From Tetradesmus obliquus (Eukaryota; Chlorophyta; Chlorophyceae; Sphaeropleales; Scenedesmaceae): DNA of 64,000 nt. Each line of letters begins with the position of its first letter. Within the stretch, counting starts at the first letter, position 1. The DNA lies in contig CP126201.1 in the NCBI GenBank assembly GCA_030272155.1, forward strand, positions 62,001 to 126,000, in the 5' to 3' direction. Of the stretch, positions 1 through 16,639 are shown piece by piece. Under the pieces are notes generated by a model. That model did not search any database and was not told where the DNA came from. It worked only from the letters and a program-made list of their open reading frames with translations. Made by a program: the position numbers and the translations under genes.

Positions 1-144
1 AGCCCCAGGCTGCAAACAACCGTCAAGCCTTGGGGAGAGTATATCTGCTTCCGCGTCGCGGCCTCCTCCGCATCTCTTTGACCTACTGCTGCTGCTGCTG
101 CTGCTGCTGCCTCTCCTGCTGCCTTTTCTATGCTCTGCGTGCAG

Positions 145-302
145 CGGGCGCCTACTCGGGCTGCGTGATCAACCCTGCGCGTGCGCTGGGCCCCGCCATC
201 GTGTTTGGCATGAGCATGAGCAGCGTGGCGGTGTACGTGGCGGGGCAGATGGCGGGCGGCGCGCTGGCGGCAGGCCTGGCGGGGCTCATCCACAAGGAGT
301 GA
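145..302 (+). CDS. Aquaporin-type channel, last exon only (copy 1, partial at window edge)
   Basis: This is the terminal coding exon of a major intrinsic protein (water or small-solute channel of a membrane). It is preceded by a splice acceptor (GCAG ending at 144) and a CTG repeat, and ends with TGA at 300-302. The peptide contains the second signature NPA box followed by Arg (INPARALGPAIVFG), the residue that lines the selectivity filter in this family, then a last hydrophobic helix and the end LIHKE. Earlier exons lie left of the window. The exon matches the last exon of the copy at 4585-4742 with only three differences, all synonymous, so the two genes are a recent tandem duplicate or have been homogenised by gene conversion. 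A TGTAA at 332-336 could be its poly(A) signal. Confidence 0.85.
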
Positions 303-1437
303 TGCGAGTGAGGCGGGGGGATGGCAAGGCGTGTAAGCGGCTGTTGTGGATCTCCACTCCAGGGCGCATCACAAGTGGGAGGCGATGAGGACGTCCGTGA
401 GCTGTTTGAGTAGCGTATGAGCTGTAGGTGTGGTGTCTGCCTGGAACGGCGCCACAAACCTGAGCGGCATGCTGTGGTTGTTGGCTGAGGCTTTAATTGT
501 GATGATGTCATCTTAAGAGCTACCAGTGGTGTGTACGCTGAACAATACGTTGGTGGTCCATACAGCTGCCAGGGTGCGACAAACCTTTGGCAACAGCCGG
601 TAGTGACAAGTGGTGGATGAATACGTCAGCAAATGTGTTGCGCAAGGATGCGCTGCTGCTCTGTGGCTGAAGCTAGGTAGCAGGTGCAGCACGGCCTGGT
701 CCATCACACGCAGTACTGCCGCACATTATATGTCGCAATAGCTGCATGAGGATCGCTAGCAGCTGCACATGGATACTACATACCCCAAAACAGAGACGAT
801 GATACAATTGGTGTACACTGCATTTCAAATGCACAGAGACTGATAGGCCAGGATGTTTGGAGATGGGCAGCAGTGTACAGTCGTTTTGGCAGTGAGCAGA
901 CTGCCGCATTGCAATGCAAATGCGGAACCACCATGATTGAGCTAAGTGGCTGGTTGCGCCCGGCTGCTACGTACATGCCGCTTTACTATGCTGGGGCTGG
1001 CCTCATCAGTTGTTGATCGAGACTGTTGCACAGCAGGCTGAAGTGTTGTTGATGAGCGCAGGGTTGTGGCCATGCGGCAGGCTGCGTCTAGGAGACCTGG
1101 CTGCATGGTGGTTGGCTGCCGCAATGATCAATGGCTCCTTTTACAGCAGTACATCATGTCAAGTTTTAGGCACACGGTAGTCAGAAGCAGCAGCAGTGAA
1201 GGGTATGCAGAGGGCTCACGGCCCTAGCGCCACCAGCCTAGCTAGGTTGAGTTCAGGCAGCTGCCGCACGGCAGGTGTGGCGCAGGTGCTCATGGTCAGG
1301 CAGTGGCTGCCGGCTGTTGGTGGGCTCTGCTTGATTGATGCCGCATGAAGAGCATACCGCTCAAGGAAAATCAGTGACACTTCCTGGCACACATATTCGG
1401 TGGTGCCTAGTAGCAGCTGTGGACACTTTCAAAGCTG
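303..1437. other. Intergenic stretch without recognised gene
   Basis: Mixed-composition sequence between the end of aquaporin copy 1 and the minisatellite. Only short open frames without recognisable domains occur on either strand. It probably holds the 3' untranslated region of copy 1 at its left edge. Confidence 0.5.
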
Positions 1438-2079
1438 TGCATGGCATGCACCAGGTGCAGGTTCAAGTTGTGCATGGCATGCACCAGGTGCAGGTTCAAG
1501 TTGTGCATGGCATGCACCAGGTGCAGGTTCAAGTTGGGGCATGGCATGCACCAGGGGCAGGTTCAAGTTGTGCATGGCATGCACCAGGTGCAGGTTCAAG
1601 TTGTGCATGGCATGCACCAGGTGCAGGTTCAAGTTGTGCATGGCATGCACCAGGTGCAGGTTCAAGTTGTGCATGGCATGCACCAGGTGCAGGTTCAAGT
1701 TGGGGCATGGCATGCACCAGGTGCAGGTTCAAGTTGGGGCATGGTGCATGGTGCAGGTGCAGGTTCAAGTTGGGGCATGGCATGCACCAGGTGCAGGTTC
1801 AAGTTGGGGCATGGTGCATGGTGCAGGTGCAGGTTCAAGATGGGGCATGGTGCATGGTGCAGGTGCAGGTTCAAGTTGGGGCATGGTGCATGGTGCAGGT
1901 GCAGGTTCAAGTTGGGGCATGGTGCATGGTGCAGGTGCAGGTTCAAGTTGGGGCATGGTGCATGGTGCAGGTGCAGGTTCAAGTTGGGGCATGGTGCATG
2001 GTGCAGGTGCAGGTTCAAGTTGGGGCATGGCATGCACCAGGTGCAGGTTCAAGTTGGGGCATGGTGCATGGTGCAGGTC
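1438..2079 (+). repeat. Minisatellite, 33-37 bp units, about 18 copies
   Basis: Tandem units built on a core TGCACCAGGTGCAGGTTCAA. Three interleaved unit types can be seen: a 33-bp unit, a 34-bp unit beginning GGGGCATGGCATG, and a 36-bp unit beginning GGGGCATGGTGCATGGTGC. The 33-bp type dominates the left half and the 36-bp type the right half. No unit contains a stop in several frames, so long repetitive open frames exist on both strands. They switch frame whenever the unit length changes and are not taken as coding. The array lies between the two aquaporin copies. Confidence 0.9.
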
Positions 2080-3145
2080 AATGCAAACTCCAACCTACAG
2101 TAGTAGGATAACCCTTTCACGTAATGAGAAACATATCACCACATATATGCATTAATGTCACCACCCAGGCCGAGTGATGCCGGTTCAAGGCATGGCAGTC
2201 ATGCCTTTCGTGGTGGCAGCAGCAGCCGCTGCGGCAGCACCTGGTGCTGGGCCAGCACTGCTGAGCAGCATGCCTTGGTGGGCCTCACTCAGCCAATGCC
2301 AATATACAGCCGGCACCTTTGCAACAGCTCTCAGCATGCGTACTCCACATGGTCGGTTTCCCCAGCTTGCAGGGGTTGGGGTCACTGGCTGTTTGTGTTT
2401 CAAACTGTACCTCAACCTAAACCTGAGCCTGCTAGTTCTGTCGCGCCTGTCAGGCCACCAGGTAGTACAGACCCACCACATATGTCGTGAAGCAAACCTC
2501 TAAATGCACCCAGATGATGAAAGACGAGTTTGAAACGCTTCACGGTGCAAAACATTGCGTACTAGCAGCGTGCTGACAGCAGCCAAGACAGCAGAACGTT
2601 GCCAAGCCGTGACAGCCTGTCCAGACACATGAATAGCATGGCGATCTCCTGCCTCCAGCGTGCAGTATGCGTACCAGCGCACCAGCGAGGTCTGCGTGTC
2701 GCCCCAAAGGTGCCTGTCTGTGTCAGCATCCCAGCTTCAGGCGTACAGAAACGATTGGGCGTGGCTGTGCAGGACAGGTATGCAGGTACGATGCCTTCCC
2801 CATTGGCATTGCCTTTTGGTGAACAGCAGTTGGCTGGCTTGCAACCCCAGCCTGCTATGTGTTGCAGCGCTACTGCTTGTGCAGATGTTCAGTGTGCACA
2901 CACGGTATTGGCTGATAGCTGCCTGTCTGCCGGTCTCTCAGTGACGACTGATGTTCTTTTTTTCCGTACACTGCAGTATCAGCATGGCTGTTGCTGTCAG
3001 TTGATTTGGCAGCGACAAATGTGGCACAGCCTGTGCAGAGCCTTGCAGCAGCTGCATGTGTCCCTGCGTGCAGATGTCCAGACACAGCACATGGGACCTT
3101 ACAGAGTTTGCGAATATGCCGCCTGTCCTGCCTCTGCTGCCGCAG
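2080..3145. other. Upstream region of aquaporin copy 2, first exon(s) not located
   Basis: The first recognisable exon of aquaporin copy 2 starts at 3146 in mid-codon, so at least one upstream coding exon with the initiator Met must lie here. A Met-rich, Ala-rich open stretch beginning near 2174 is a possible but unsupported candidate. I could not choose a start. Confidence 0.4.
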
Positions 3146-3556
3146 CGGCGCCACCACCACTGAGCTAGCAGCGGAGTTCACAGGCAGCACGCTGTTACAA
3201 CTCATTGGTGGCGCTGCGCCTGCCGCACTGGCAGCTCCTGCAAATGCCCTGGCTGTAATGGCAATGAGTGAGTGGATTGCAGCTAGCACCACCTGTGGTC
3301 TTTGTGCAGTTAACTCTGCAACCATTGTGGCTTCATGAAGCGCAGCCGCTGTTGAGCGTAGTAAAACAGCACCCCGAGGTGGCATGCATCAAGCAGCATG
3401 CTGATGGTCAGCTTGTGATGCAGTGCCAGACACGTGGAAGCAAATTGTTTGTGGGTTGTTGCGCCATACAGGTGAGGCTTGCTGGCTGCCTGCAGTTCAG
3501 GCTACAGTGGCGCTGGCCATGTTGCAAATGACAGCGGTGCTGCTTGCCAGCTGCTC

Positions 3557-3598
<42 letters not shown>

Positions 3599-4742
3599 GT
3601 CCTGCCGCAGTCTTTGCCTTTGGCGGCGCGTCTGGCGCGCACCTCAACCCTGCAGTCAGCCTCATGCTGCTGCTGCGGGGCAAGGTCAGCAGCGGCAAGG
3701 CCATCGCCTACATGGTGGCACAGGTGACAGCAGCGCAGCGCTGTTGCTGGGGCTGCGGGGCTGATGCCTGTGGAGCAAGCTCCTTGTCTGAGCCACACTG
3801 TGCTGCCCATCTCACCACAACCATGTTGCATTGCAGATGCACAGAGAATACAAGATGTGTCGTGGCTTGCAACCGCTGGTGCATACCGCAGTCATTGCCC
3901 AAGTACAGAGCACCACACAGTCTTAAAGCAGGCCCGTTTATGCCATCACCATCTCGTTCATCTGTCGCCGCCTGTCCAGGTTGCCGGCTGTGTGCTGGGT
4001 GCACTGCTGTGCACGGTGCTGATCCCCGGCGTGAGCATTGGCCAGGGCCTAGGAGCACCCGGCACCTTCGCGCCTGCTGCGGGCCTGAGCAGCATTGGCG
4101 TGTTTGCCTGGGAAGCGCTCATGACTGCTGCGCTGGGGCTGGTGGTGTATGGCTGCGCAGTGGTAAACAGCGCCTTCAAGGCGGCAGCGCCAGTGGGCAT
4201 CAGTGCCTATGTCGCTGCGGCCATCATGACAGGTGGGCTGGATGCTGCTGTGGCGGCAACAGGGCAGTGCCTTGCATGCCAGTGTGCAACACAGCTAGAG
4301 ATTGTCATGCAATGTGGAGGTACTCAGTGAAGTGCCGGCTGCACTGCCAAACTTTCATCAGACAAGGTGTCATCGGGTGCTATGTCCTTGGCAGCCGCCA
4401 CCTCTGTGGCGATGCATCAGTGCTGTTCAATGCTGCACCGCTTTCTCCTCATCCACCTTGCCTCCAGCAACGGCTGCAACATGATGCGTGTCAGAGTCGT
4501 TGTATTCATTTTCCTGCAATGATTTCTCTCTGCTGCTGCTGCTGCTGCCGCCGTGACTACGCCTTTGTCTGTGACTGCGTGCAGCGGGCGCCTACTCGGG
4601 CTGCGTGATCAACCCTGCGCGCGCGCTGGGCCCCGCCATCGTGTTTGGCATGAGCATGAGCAGCGTGGCGGTGTACGTGGCAGGGCAGATGGCGGGCGGC
4701 GCGCTGGCGGCAGGCCTGGCGGGGCTCATCCACAAGGAATGA
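3146..4742 (+). CDS. Aquaporin-type channel (MIP family), copy 2, 5' end unresolved
   Basis: Membrane channel of the major intrinsic protein family. Supported exons are 3146-3267 (helix 1, TTELAAEFTGSTLLQLIGG), 3611-3723 (FGGASGAHLNPAVS, first NPA box), 3980-4232 (VAGCVLGALL onward, three hydrophobic segments) and 4585-4742 (second NPA box INPARALGPA, stop TGA). The last three join in phase with GT-AG introns. Helix 2 should lie between 3267 and 3611. A hydrophobic candidate near 3497-3535 (QATVALAMLQMTAV) is visible, but it cannot be joined to the 3611 exon in frame with a canonical donor. This junction is therefore either misread by me, non-canonical, or broken. The initiator exon was not found. 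The intron before 3611 ends in about 13 CTG triplets that serve as its pyrimidine tract. Confidence 0.75.
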
Positions 4743-6243
4743 TGCCGGGGCGTGGCGAGGGCAGATTGAAGAGGAGTCGCGTGAGCTGCTAATTTGGGAT
4801 GTCCCTTGAAGGGCGCGGCGTGATTAGCAGGCGTGCTGTGATTGCGGGCTGAGGCTGTTTTTTTGCTGCAACGGGGCGTCTTATGAGGTTCAGGCTTTGA
4901 GTTCAGAGTAAGGGTGGTCCATTGGCAAGGAAAGCGCCGCTGGCGCACGCGAGTTGTGGCGTGTATGTGTGTTGCTATGACACACATGCACAGCTGCTTT
5001 GTTGACCTGTTGCAGGCAGCACACAACAATGGCAAGGTCCGGGCAGACAGCACATGCTGTGCTACTGTTGAGGGCTTCTGTTTTGAAGTGCATCATTTGT
5101 TGTTCAGAAGCAGGTGTACCAAATCTGTGAGGGGCCTTTGTGGCCCTGGTGCTACCAGGCCAGCTAGGCTGGGCTTCAGGCAGGTCAGCAGTAGAGCATT
5201 ACTCTGTGGTCTTGCGTTGACTGTGTGCATCGCGAGGTTTCAAGCTTGCCTGCATGGTGCCGGCATGACTGCCATGCACTTGCGTACAAGGGGCCGTGTA
5301 CAGCCGTCAATGGCGGTGCCTGGCGCGCACTTCCTTGTCCTTGAAGTTCAGGTGTTCCCACAGCAAAGTTTGCCGACAAGGAAAACAACACTGTCACAGT
5401 TTTAAATGACAGTGACGGTCTGTGCCACCTCTGGTCCAACCTTGAGCGTTCCAGTTGGCAGCTTGGCGCCGCTGCTGGCAGTGGGGGTAACAATGGCGTG
5501 TTGCCAGCCTGATCGGATCGGATGCCAACTGGGTGATGATGCTGTTGTGACATAGTCCTTGTCGGCAAACTTTGCTGTGGGAACACCTGAACTCAAGGAA
5601 CTTGAACCTCCGCCTCGAAGTCCTGATGCCCTGCCTGCCAGGCTGGAGAGTCGGACTCTCATGGCAGTGACCGCCACTGGCATGCACAGCAGCACTGGGG
5701 GCATAGGGAACATCCAACTCAGCTGGAGAACGTTACACATCAGGCTGCACCAAAGCGGCTCATTTCAACAGCATCACACTAGCGGATACTCTGCCCCCTG
5801 GTGAACGCCATATACACTGGGGCCATACGTCGGAAAATTGTAGGGGGTTGGGCGAATGCTGTTTCCGGTTGTAGTACAGAACATCCATCTCAACTTGGGA
5901 ACAGTACACAGCAGGCTCCACCAAGCGGCTCACTCGTGGAATACTTCAATGGCACCATACACGCAGATAGTACCACCACCCAGCTGGGCTGCAGCAGTTG
6001 TGGCAGCGTTGGCACTGTGATGGCCAACATGTACACAGCACACTCGCGACAAGTACACAGCACGCTCAAGACAAATACACAGCACGCTCAGACAGGACTC
6101 GTCTGGTTGGTTCAACTGCAAGTTGAATCAATTGCTCTCAGGCAGCATACCGACGGCCATGCATGTCAATACTCCGGTGTTACCAGCACTCAGCACACTC
6201 CAGGCAACAACCAAAAGTGACAAACAGCATGTGGCTGCTCCTC
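4743..6243. other. Intergenic region between convergent aquaporin copy 2 and carboxypeptidase
   Basis: No gene was recognised. It contains a 36-bp perfect inverted repeat (listed separately). A diverged direct repeat of roughly 60 bp lies at about 5706-5770 and 5879-5935, and a small tandem repeat of ACACAGCACGCTC type at about 6045-6095. Short open frames on both strands show no domain. Confidence 0.5.
5346..5592. repeat. Perfect 36-bp inverted repeat around a 175-bp loop
   Basis: Arms at 5346-5381 and 5557-5592 are exact reverse complements (left arm begins GTTCAGGTGTTCCCACAGCA). Inside the loop sits a smaller 8-bp hairpin, CACTGTCA near 5390 against TGACAGTG near 5408. No coding sequence is associated. 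It could be a small non-autonomous DNA transposon (MITE) remnant or a palindromic rearrangement. No clear target-site duplication was seen. Confidence 0.8.
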
Positions 6244-6248
6244 TTACA
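6244..6248 (-). promoter_or_regulatory. Possible poly(A) signal (TGTAA) of the carboxypeptidase
   Basis: TGTAA on the minus strand, about 245 bp downstream of the carboxypeptidase stop codon. TGTAA is the usual polyadenylation signal in chlorophyte algae. The assignment rests on motif and position only. Confidence 0.35.
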
Positions 6249-6489
6249 CACACCACGACAACCACAAGCACCGCGAGTCCAGTGCAGCTGCATGCTCACA
6301 TCTGCCGGCAGCCGCATCTGGTGCACGCTCGGTGCATTCGCCGAAACGCCCGCGCAGCACTGCCACTGACCTGGCAGCCAGATGAGCAGCAGCTGCAGGC
6401 AGGGCCACCTCATGTTCAGCCTGGTTGAGGCTTCTGTACAGCTTCTCTGCGCGCTGCTGCCAGCGGCAGCACCGCTGCCCCAGCTGCGC

Positions 6490-12381
<5,892 letters not shown>

Positions 12382-12786
12382 TAAATTAAGTAATTCAGCC
12401 GCAGCTGCTGGCCAGGCCTTCCGGCAAGCGCGGTGCCACCTCAGCCCGGGAACGCACAACCAGACTGGTGGAACGCGCTGATCGCAGGATGCAGAGTTTC
12501 AAATAAAACCATTAATTTACAAACGTGCCATGGACGATCCAAACAGCTCGCGAACAGTGAAGTTTGGTACTTGCGGTTCACTGGCAGTTTACCAACCTGC
12601 TTTGGATCGAACTTTTTGCTTCTGCGCATGCATTACAAGGAGTGAGAATACCCTCTGATCACCCTCACATTAGTAGAGTTCAATTCATACCAAAGTGTAG
12701 CTGCTGTCCTCAAACACACACAAGCTGCTCACCAGCTCAGCCATCTCCTGCTTGCTGAAGGCAGCTCACCTTAGCATGCCCCTTCA
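12382..12786. promoter_or_regulatory. Shared divergent intergenic region of carboxypeptidase and hydratase genes
   Basis: About 405 bp separates the two proposed start codons, which point away from each other, so both promoters and 5' untranslated regions should lie here. It is less GC-rich than the surrounding exons. No convincing TATA box or other element was identified. Confidence 0.5.
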
Positions 12787-15700
12787 ATGCTGCACACAGC
12801 TGCATCGGTGAGTCGTGGCTGCTTCCACAACCTACCCTACCATCATAGAGCTTTGCTGAGGCCCCTGCTACGGCCACCAGCTGCTATGGCCTCTCCCTCC
12901 CAACCCTCAGCAGCAGCAGCAGCAGCAGCACAACCGCAGCAGCAAGCCAGGCTGCTCTACACAGAGCGAGTGCTGGATGACTCTCAGCAGGACACCGGCG
13001 TGCGCGTGCTGCACCTGAACAACCCCGACAGCCTCAACTCCCTCACCAATGACATGGCAGCAGAGTTCACGTCTGAGCTGGAGCTGCTGCGCGCTGACAG
13101 CGCCATGCGCGCCCTCATCGTCACCGGCCAGGTGCGCCGCGCAACTGCGCCAAAAGCGCATTTGGTGCAGACTTGCGGAGGTCTGCGGCCTATCTTGCAT
13201 AATGCCGGCAAACAAAAGCAACGCTGATAGCAGTGGTGATGCCTGGTGGGCGGGGGCGCCATGCGCGCCCTCATCGTCACCGGCCAGGTGTGCTTGGCTG
13301 CAGCAGGGCCTGAACCAATGGCGCTTGTTGCAAAATGTGGAGGCATGTGGCTGCTGCTGCTGCAGATTGCTGGGGAATGAAGGCGACGTTTGTAACAGTC
13401 AAGTACCCGCAGCATGGGGGTGACCAGCTGCACAGGCAGCTCGGCCCATTTACGCCACTGCAAGTGCACCGGCGATACAAATGCACATGCCCTCGACATC
13501 ATATCATATGTTTGGCTTGCACACCCTGCGTGTGTGCCTGCACCTGCTGCTGTCGCATTGCTGCCGCGCAGGGCCGCGCATTCTCTGCTGGCAGGGGAAG
13601 GGCGGGGGTAGGGGGTAGGCATGAAGCACTGAGTGGTGCACGCAGCATGGGGGTGACCAGCTGCACAGGCAGCATGGCCCACTGATGCTACTGCTGTACA
13701 CCGGCCCCCGACACTGTGTCTGTGCCTGCACCTGCTGCTATTGCACTGCTGCTTTTGCAGGGCCGCGCATTCTCTGCTGGCGGCAACTTCTCCTTCACCA
13801 TCTCTTAAGATGTTCAGCTTGCACACTCTGCGTATGTGCCTGCCCCTGCTGTCGCTGCACCGCTGCCGCGCTGCTGCTTTTGCAGGGCCGCGCCTTCTCA
13901 GCTGGCGGTGATTTCTCCTTCATTGAGGAGCGCATGGCAGCAAGCGTGCAGGACAACTACCAGGCAAGCACGTTTTAGAGTTGCAGTCGAGAAACTTCGC
14001 CATAGCTGAATGCACCTTACATGCAGGATAACTGCCAGGCAAGCAGCAGCAGGCTGCGGCAAATCACTGCAGCTGCGCATGCTCTGCATGCCTGCAGGTT
14101 GGCTCAAAGCCTGCTCGGGAAGCTGGTCCTGACCTTGTACGAGTTGTGCCAGCTCTGCAGGGTGCAGCAGACGCAGCATGTGTGTCCATAGTAAGTGAAC
14201 AGCAACCAAGTGCAGGTGCAACAGCAGCTGTCAACATGCTCCTGTGCAGCGCCAGCAGCAGCAAGCCCTGCAAAGGCATCAGGTTTCACAAATGACATGC
14301 GCCTGCAGCGCTGCTGCTCTGATGCCGTGCCGCTCACACCCCCAACCTCACCCACAGACACTTTGCGGCACCACACATTGGCAACTTTGCGGCACCACAC
14401 ATTGACGGCATCTGCTCATCTTGCTCTCCTGCCTGCTCCGTGTCCTTCTATCTGCCTGGCTCCCCCACACTCAGCCCAGGTGCTGCACCCCTTCTCTTCC
14501 ATCTTCCTTGTGCTCATCTTGATCTCCTGCCTTCTTCTGTCCATCTGTCCATCTCTCGTCCAGCCCAGGTGCTGCACTCCTTCTACTCCACCTTCCTGGC
14601 ACATTTCACCCATGCCATCATCTTTCTTCTTTCTTTCCCGCCCACTGACCGACCGCCTGCGTGCCTTCCCCCCGCCTGTCCCAGGTGCTGCACTCCTTCT
14701 ACTCCACCCTCCTGGCGCATTCCAACCATGACATATTGTTCCCTATTTCTGTCATCTTGCTTATTTCTTCCCTGCCTACCGCCCGCTTGCCTGCCCCCCC
14801 CCCCCTGCACCAATCCCAGGTGCTGCACTCCTTCTACTCCACCTTCCTCGCGCTGCGCAGCCTGCCAGTGGCCACCATCGCAGCCATCAACGGGCCCGCA
14901 GTGGGAGGGGGGCTGGGCTTTGCCCTGGCCTGTGACATGCGGCTGGCCTCAACCACCGCCAAGCTCAGCGCCAACTTTGTGAAGCTGGGCATCACGCCAG
15001 GTGCGGCGCCGCCGCCGCCGCTGCTGCTGCTGCTGCTGCTGGGTGGTGGATGCTGCGGCGGGCTGCTAAGCCTATAGCTGGGCGTCACGCCAGGCGCGGC
15101 ACCGCTGCTGCTGCTGCTGGTTGTGCTTAACTGCTGCTGATCTGCTCCTGCTGTTGGTGCGGAAGTGTGGCAGGGGGGGCTGCCCAGCGCGTCTTGCTGC
15201 TGCTGGCAGCGTTGCATGTGATGGGCATGTGCCAGGACAACTGCAGGTGTGCTGCGTGGCGAATGCTGCAGTGCTGGCTGCCAAGCCTACAGTTGCTGCT
15301 GGCTGCTGGTGGCACTGCTAGTGGGCACCTGCAGCTGTGCTGCCAGAAATTGGTTGAGCTGCAAAAAGGGGTGGCACCAGCTCAGCCACACTGCACAGCT
15401 CGTGAATGCGCTATCTGCTGGTTCATGCCCAAACATGCGCAGCTCACCTCCCCTCTCTGTGCGCTGCTGCACAAACTTAACAACCCATGTCCCTGTTCTG
15501 TGCTGCTGCTCGTGATGTTGCTGGCCCCATGCAGGCATGGGCTCCGCTCTACTGCACAAACATGCACAACTGACGCCCTTGCTCTGCGCTGCTGCTGCTG
15601 CTGCTGCTGCTGGCCCTGCCGCTGGCCTCCCACAGGCATGGGCAGCACGTGCATGCTGCCAGCCGCCACCAGCCACCAGGTGGCGTGCCGCCTGCTGCTA

Positions 15701-16602
15701 ACGGGCGACCTCATAAGTGCACAGGTGGGCGGCTGGGCTGGGGCAAATGAGCCCGCATGTGCTGGCGCTGCGCGCAACCTGTGTGCGTGTGCCTGCCTGT
15801 GTGCGCAAGTGTGCATGTGTGTGCAAGCATGCGTGAGCGCGCGCGCATGCCCGCACGCAGGCATGTGTGTGCGTCGATTAATGCTCATGTCCTTTCTGTT
15901 GCCTGTTGATGATGTTTCCTACTCATGTTTTCAGTGTTACGCTCCAGGAGGCCCTGGAGCTGGGCCTGCTGCTGATCGCCGGCACAGTGTGATGCTGCCC
16001 CCGGGAGGCCCAGGAGCTGGGCCTGCTGCTGAGCATGTGCTTTCTGTTACATGTTGATGATGTGCTGATTGCATGCACGGTGTGTCACTGCCACTGCAGG
16101 AGGCCAAGGAGCTGGCTGCTGCTGCTCATGTCTTTTTTGCGGCGTGTTGGTGATCATGTTTTCTATGTTGCGCTGCCACTGCAGGAGGCCAAGGAGCTGG
16201 GGCTGCTGCTGGAGGTGCACCCCCCTGAGCAGCTGCTGCCAGCAGCGCACGACCTGGCGCGACGCATCGCAGCAGCAGCGCCGGCTGCAGTGAGCGCCAC
16301 GCTGCAGATGCTGCGGCTGCAGCTGCCGCAGCACGTGCTGCAGGAAGCAGCGCGGCTGGAGGCCAAGGAGCAAGCAGGTGCGCTGGCGCGCGCGCGTGTG
16401 CAGTTGCCGCGCAGCAACATGCGACATACCACATGCTACATGGGGAATGCAAGTCTGAGTGCAATCGAGCGGTTCTGTGCTGGTATCCGTTCGTATGGTG
16501 TGGCACCGGCATCACCAGAGTTCCTCCCACTCTGTGATCAGGCTTGGGGTATCTTGCCGTGTGCGCTCAGCGCCGTTGTTTTGTCATTGCAAGCAGTACG
16601 CC

Positions 16603-16639
<37 letters not shown>

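Noticed and set aside
1335..2155. Three overlapping long repetitive open frames over the minisatellite
   Set aside because: All frames are open on both strands, frames shift with unit length, and no start or splice context favours one.
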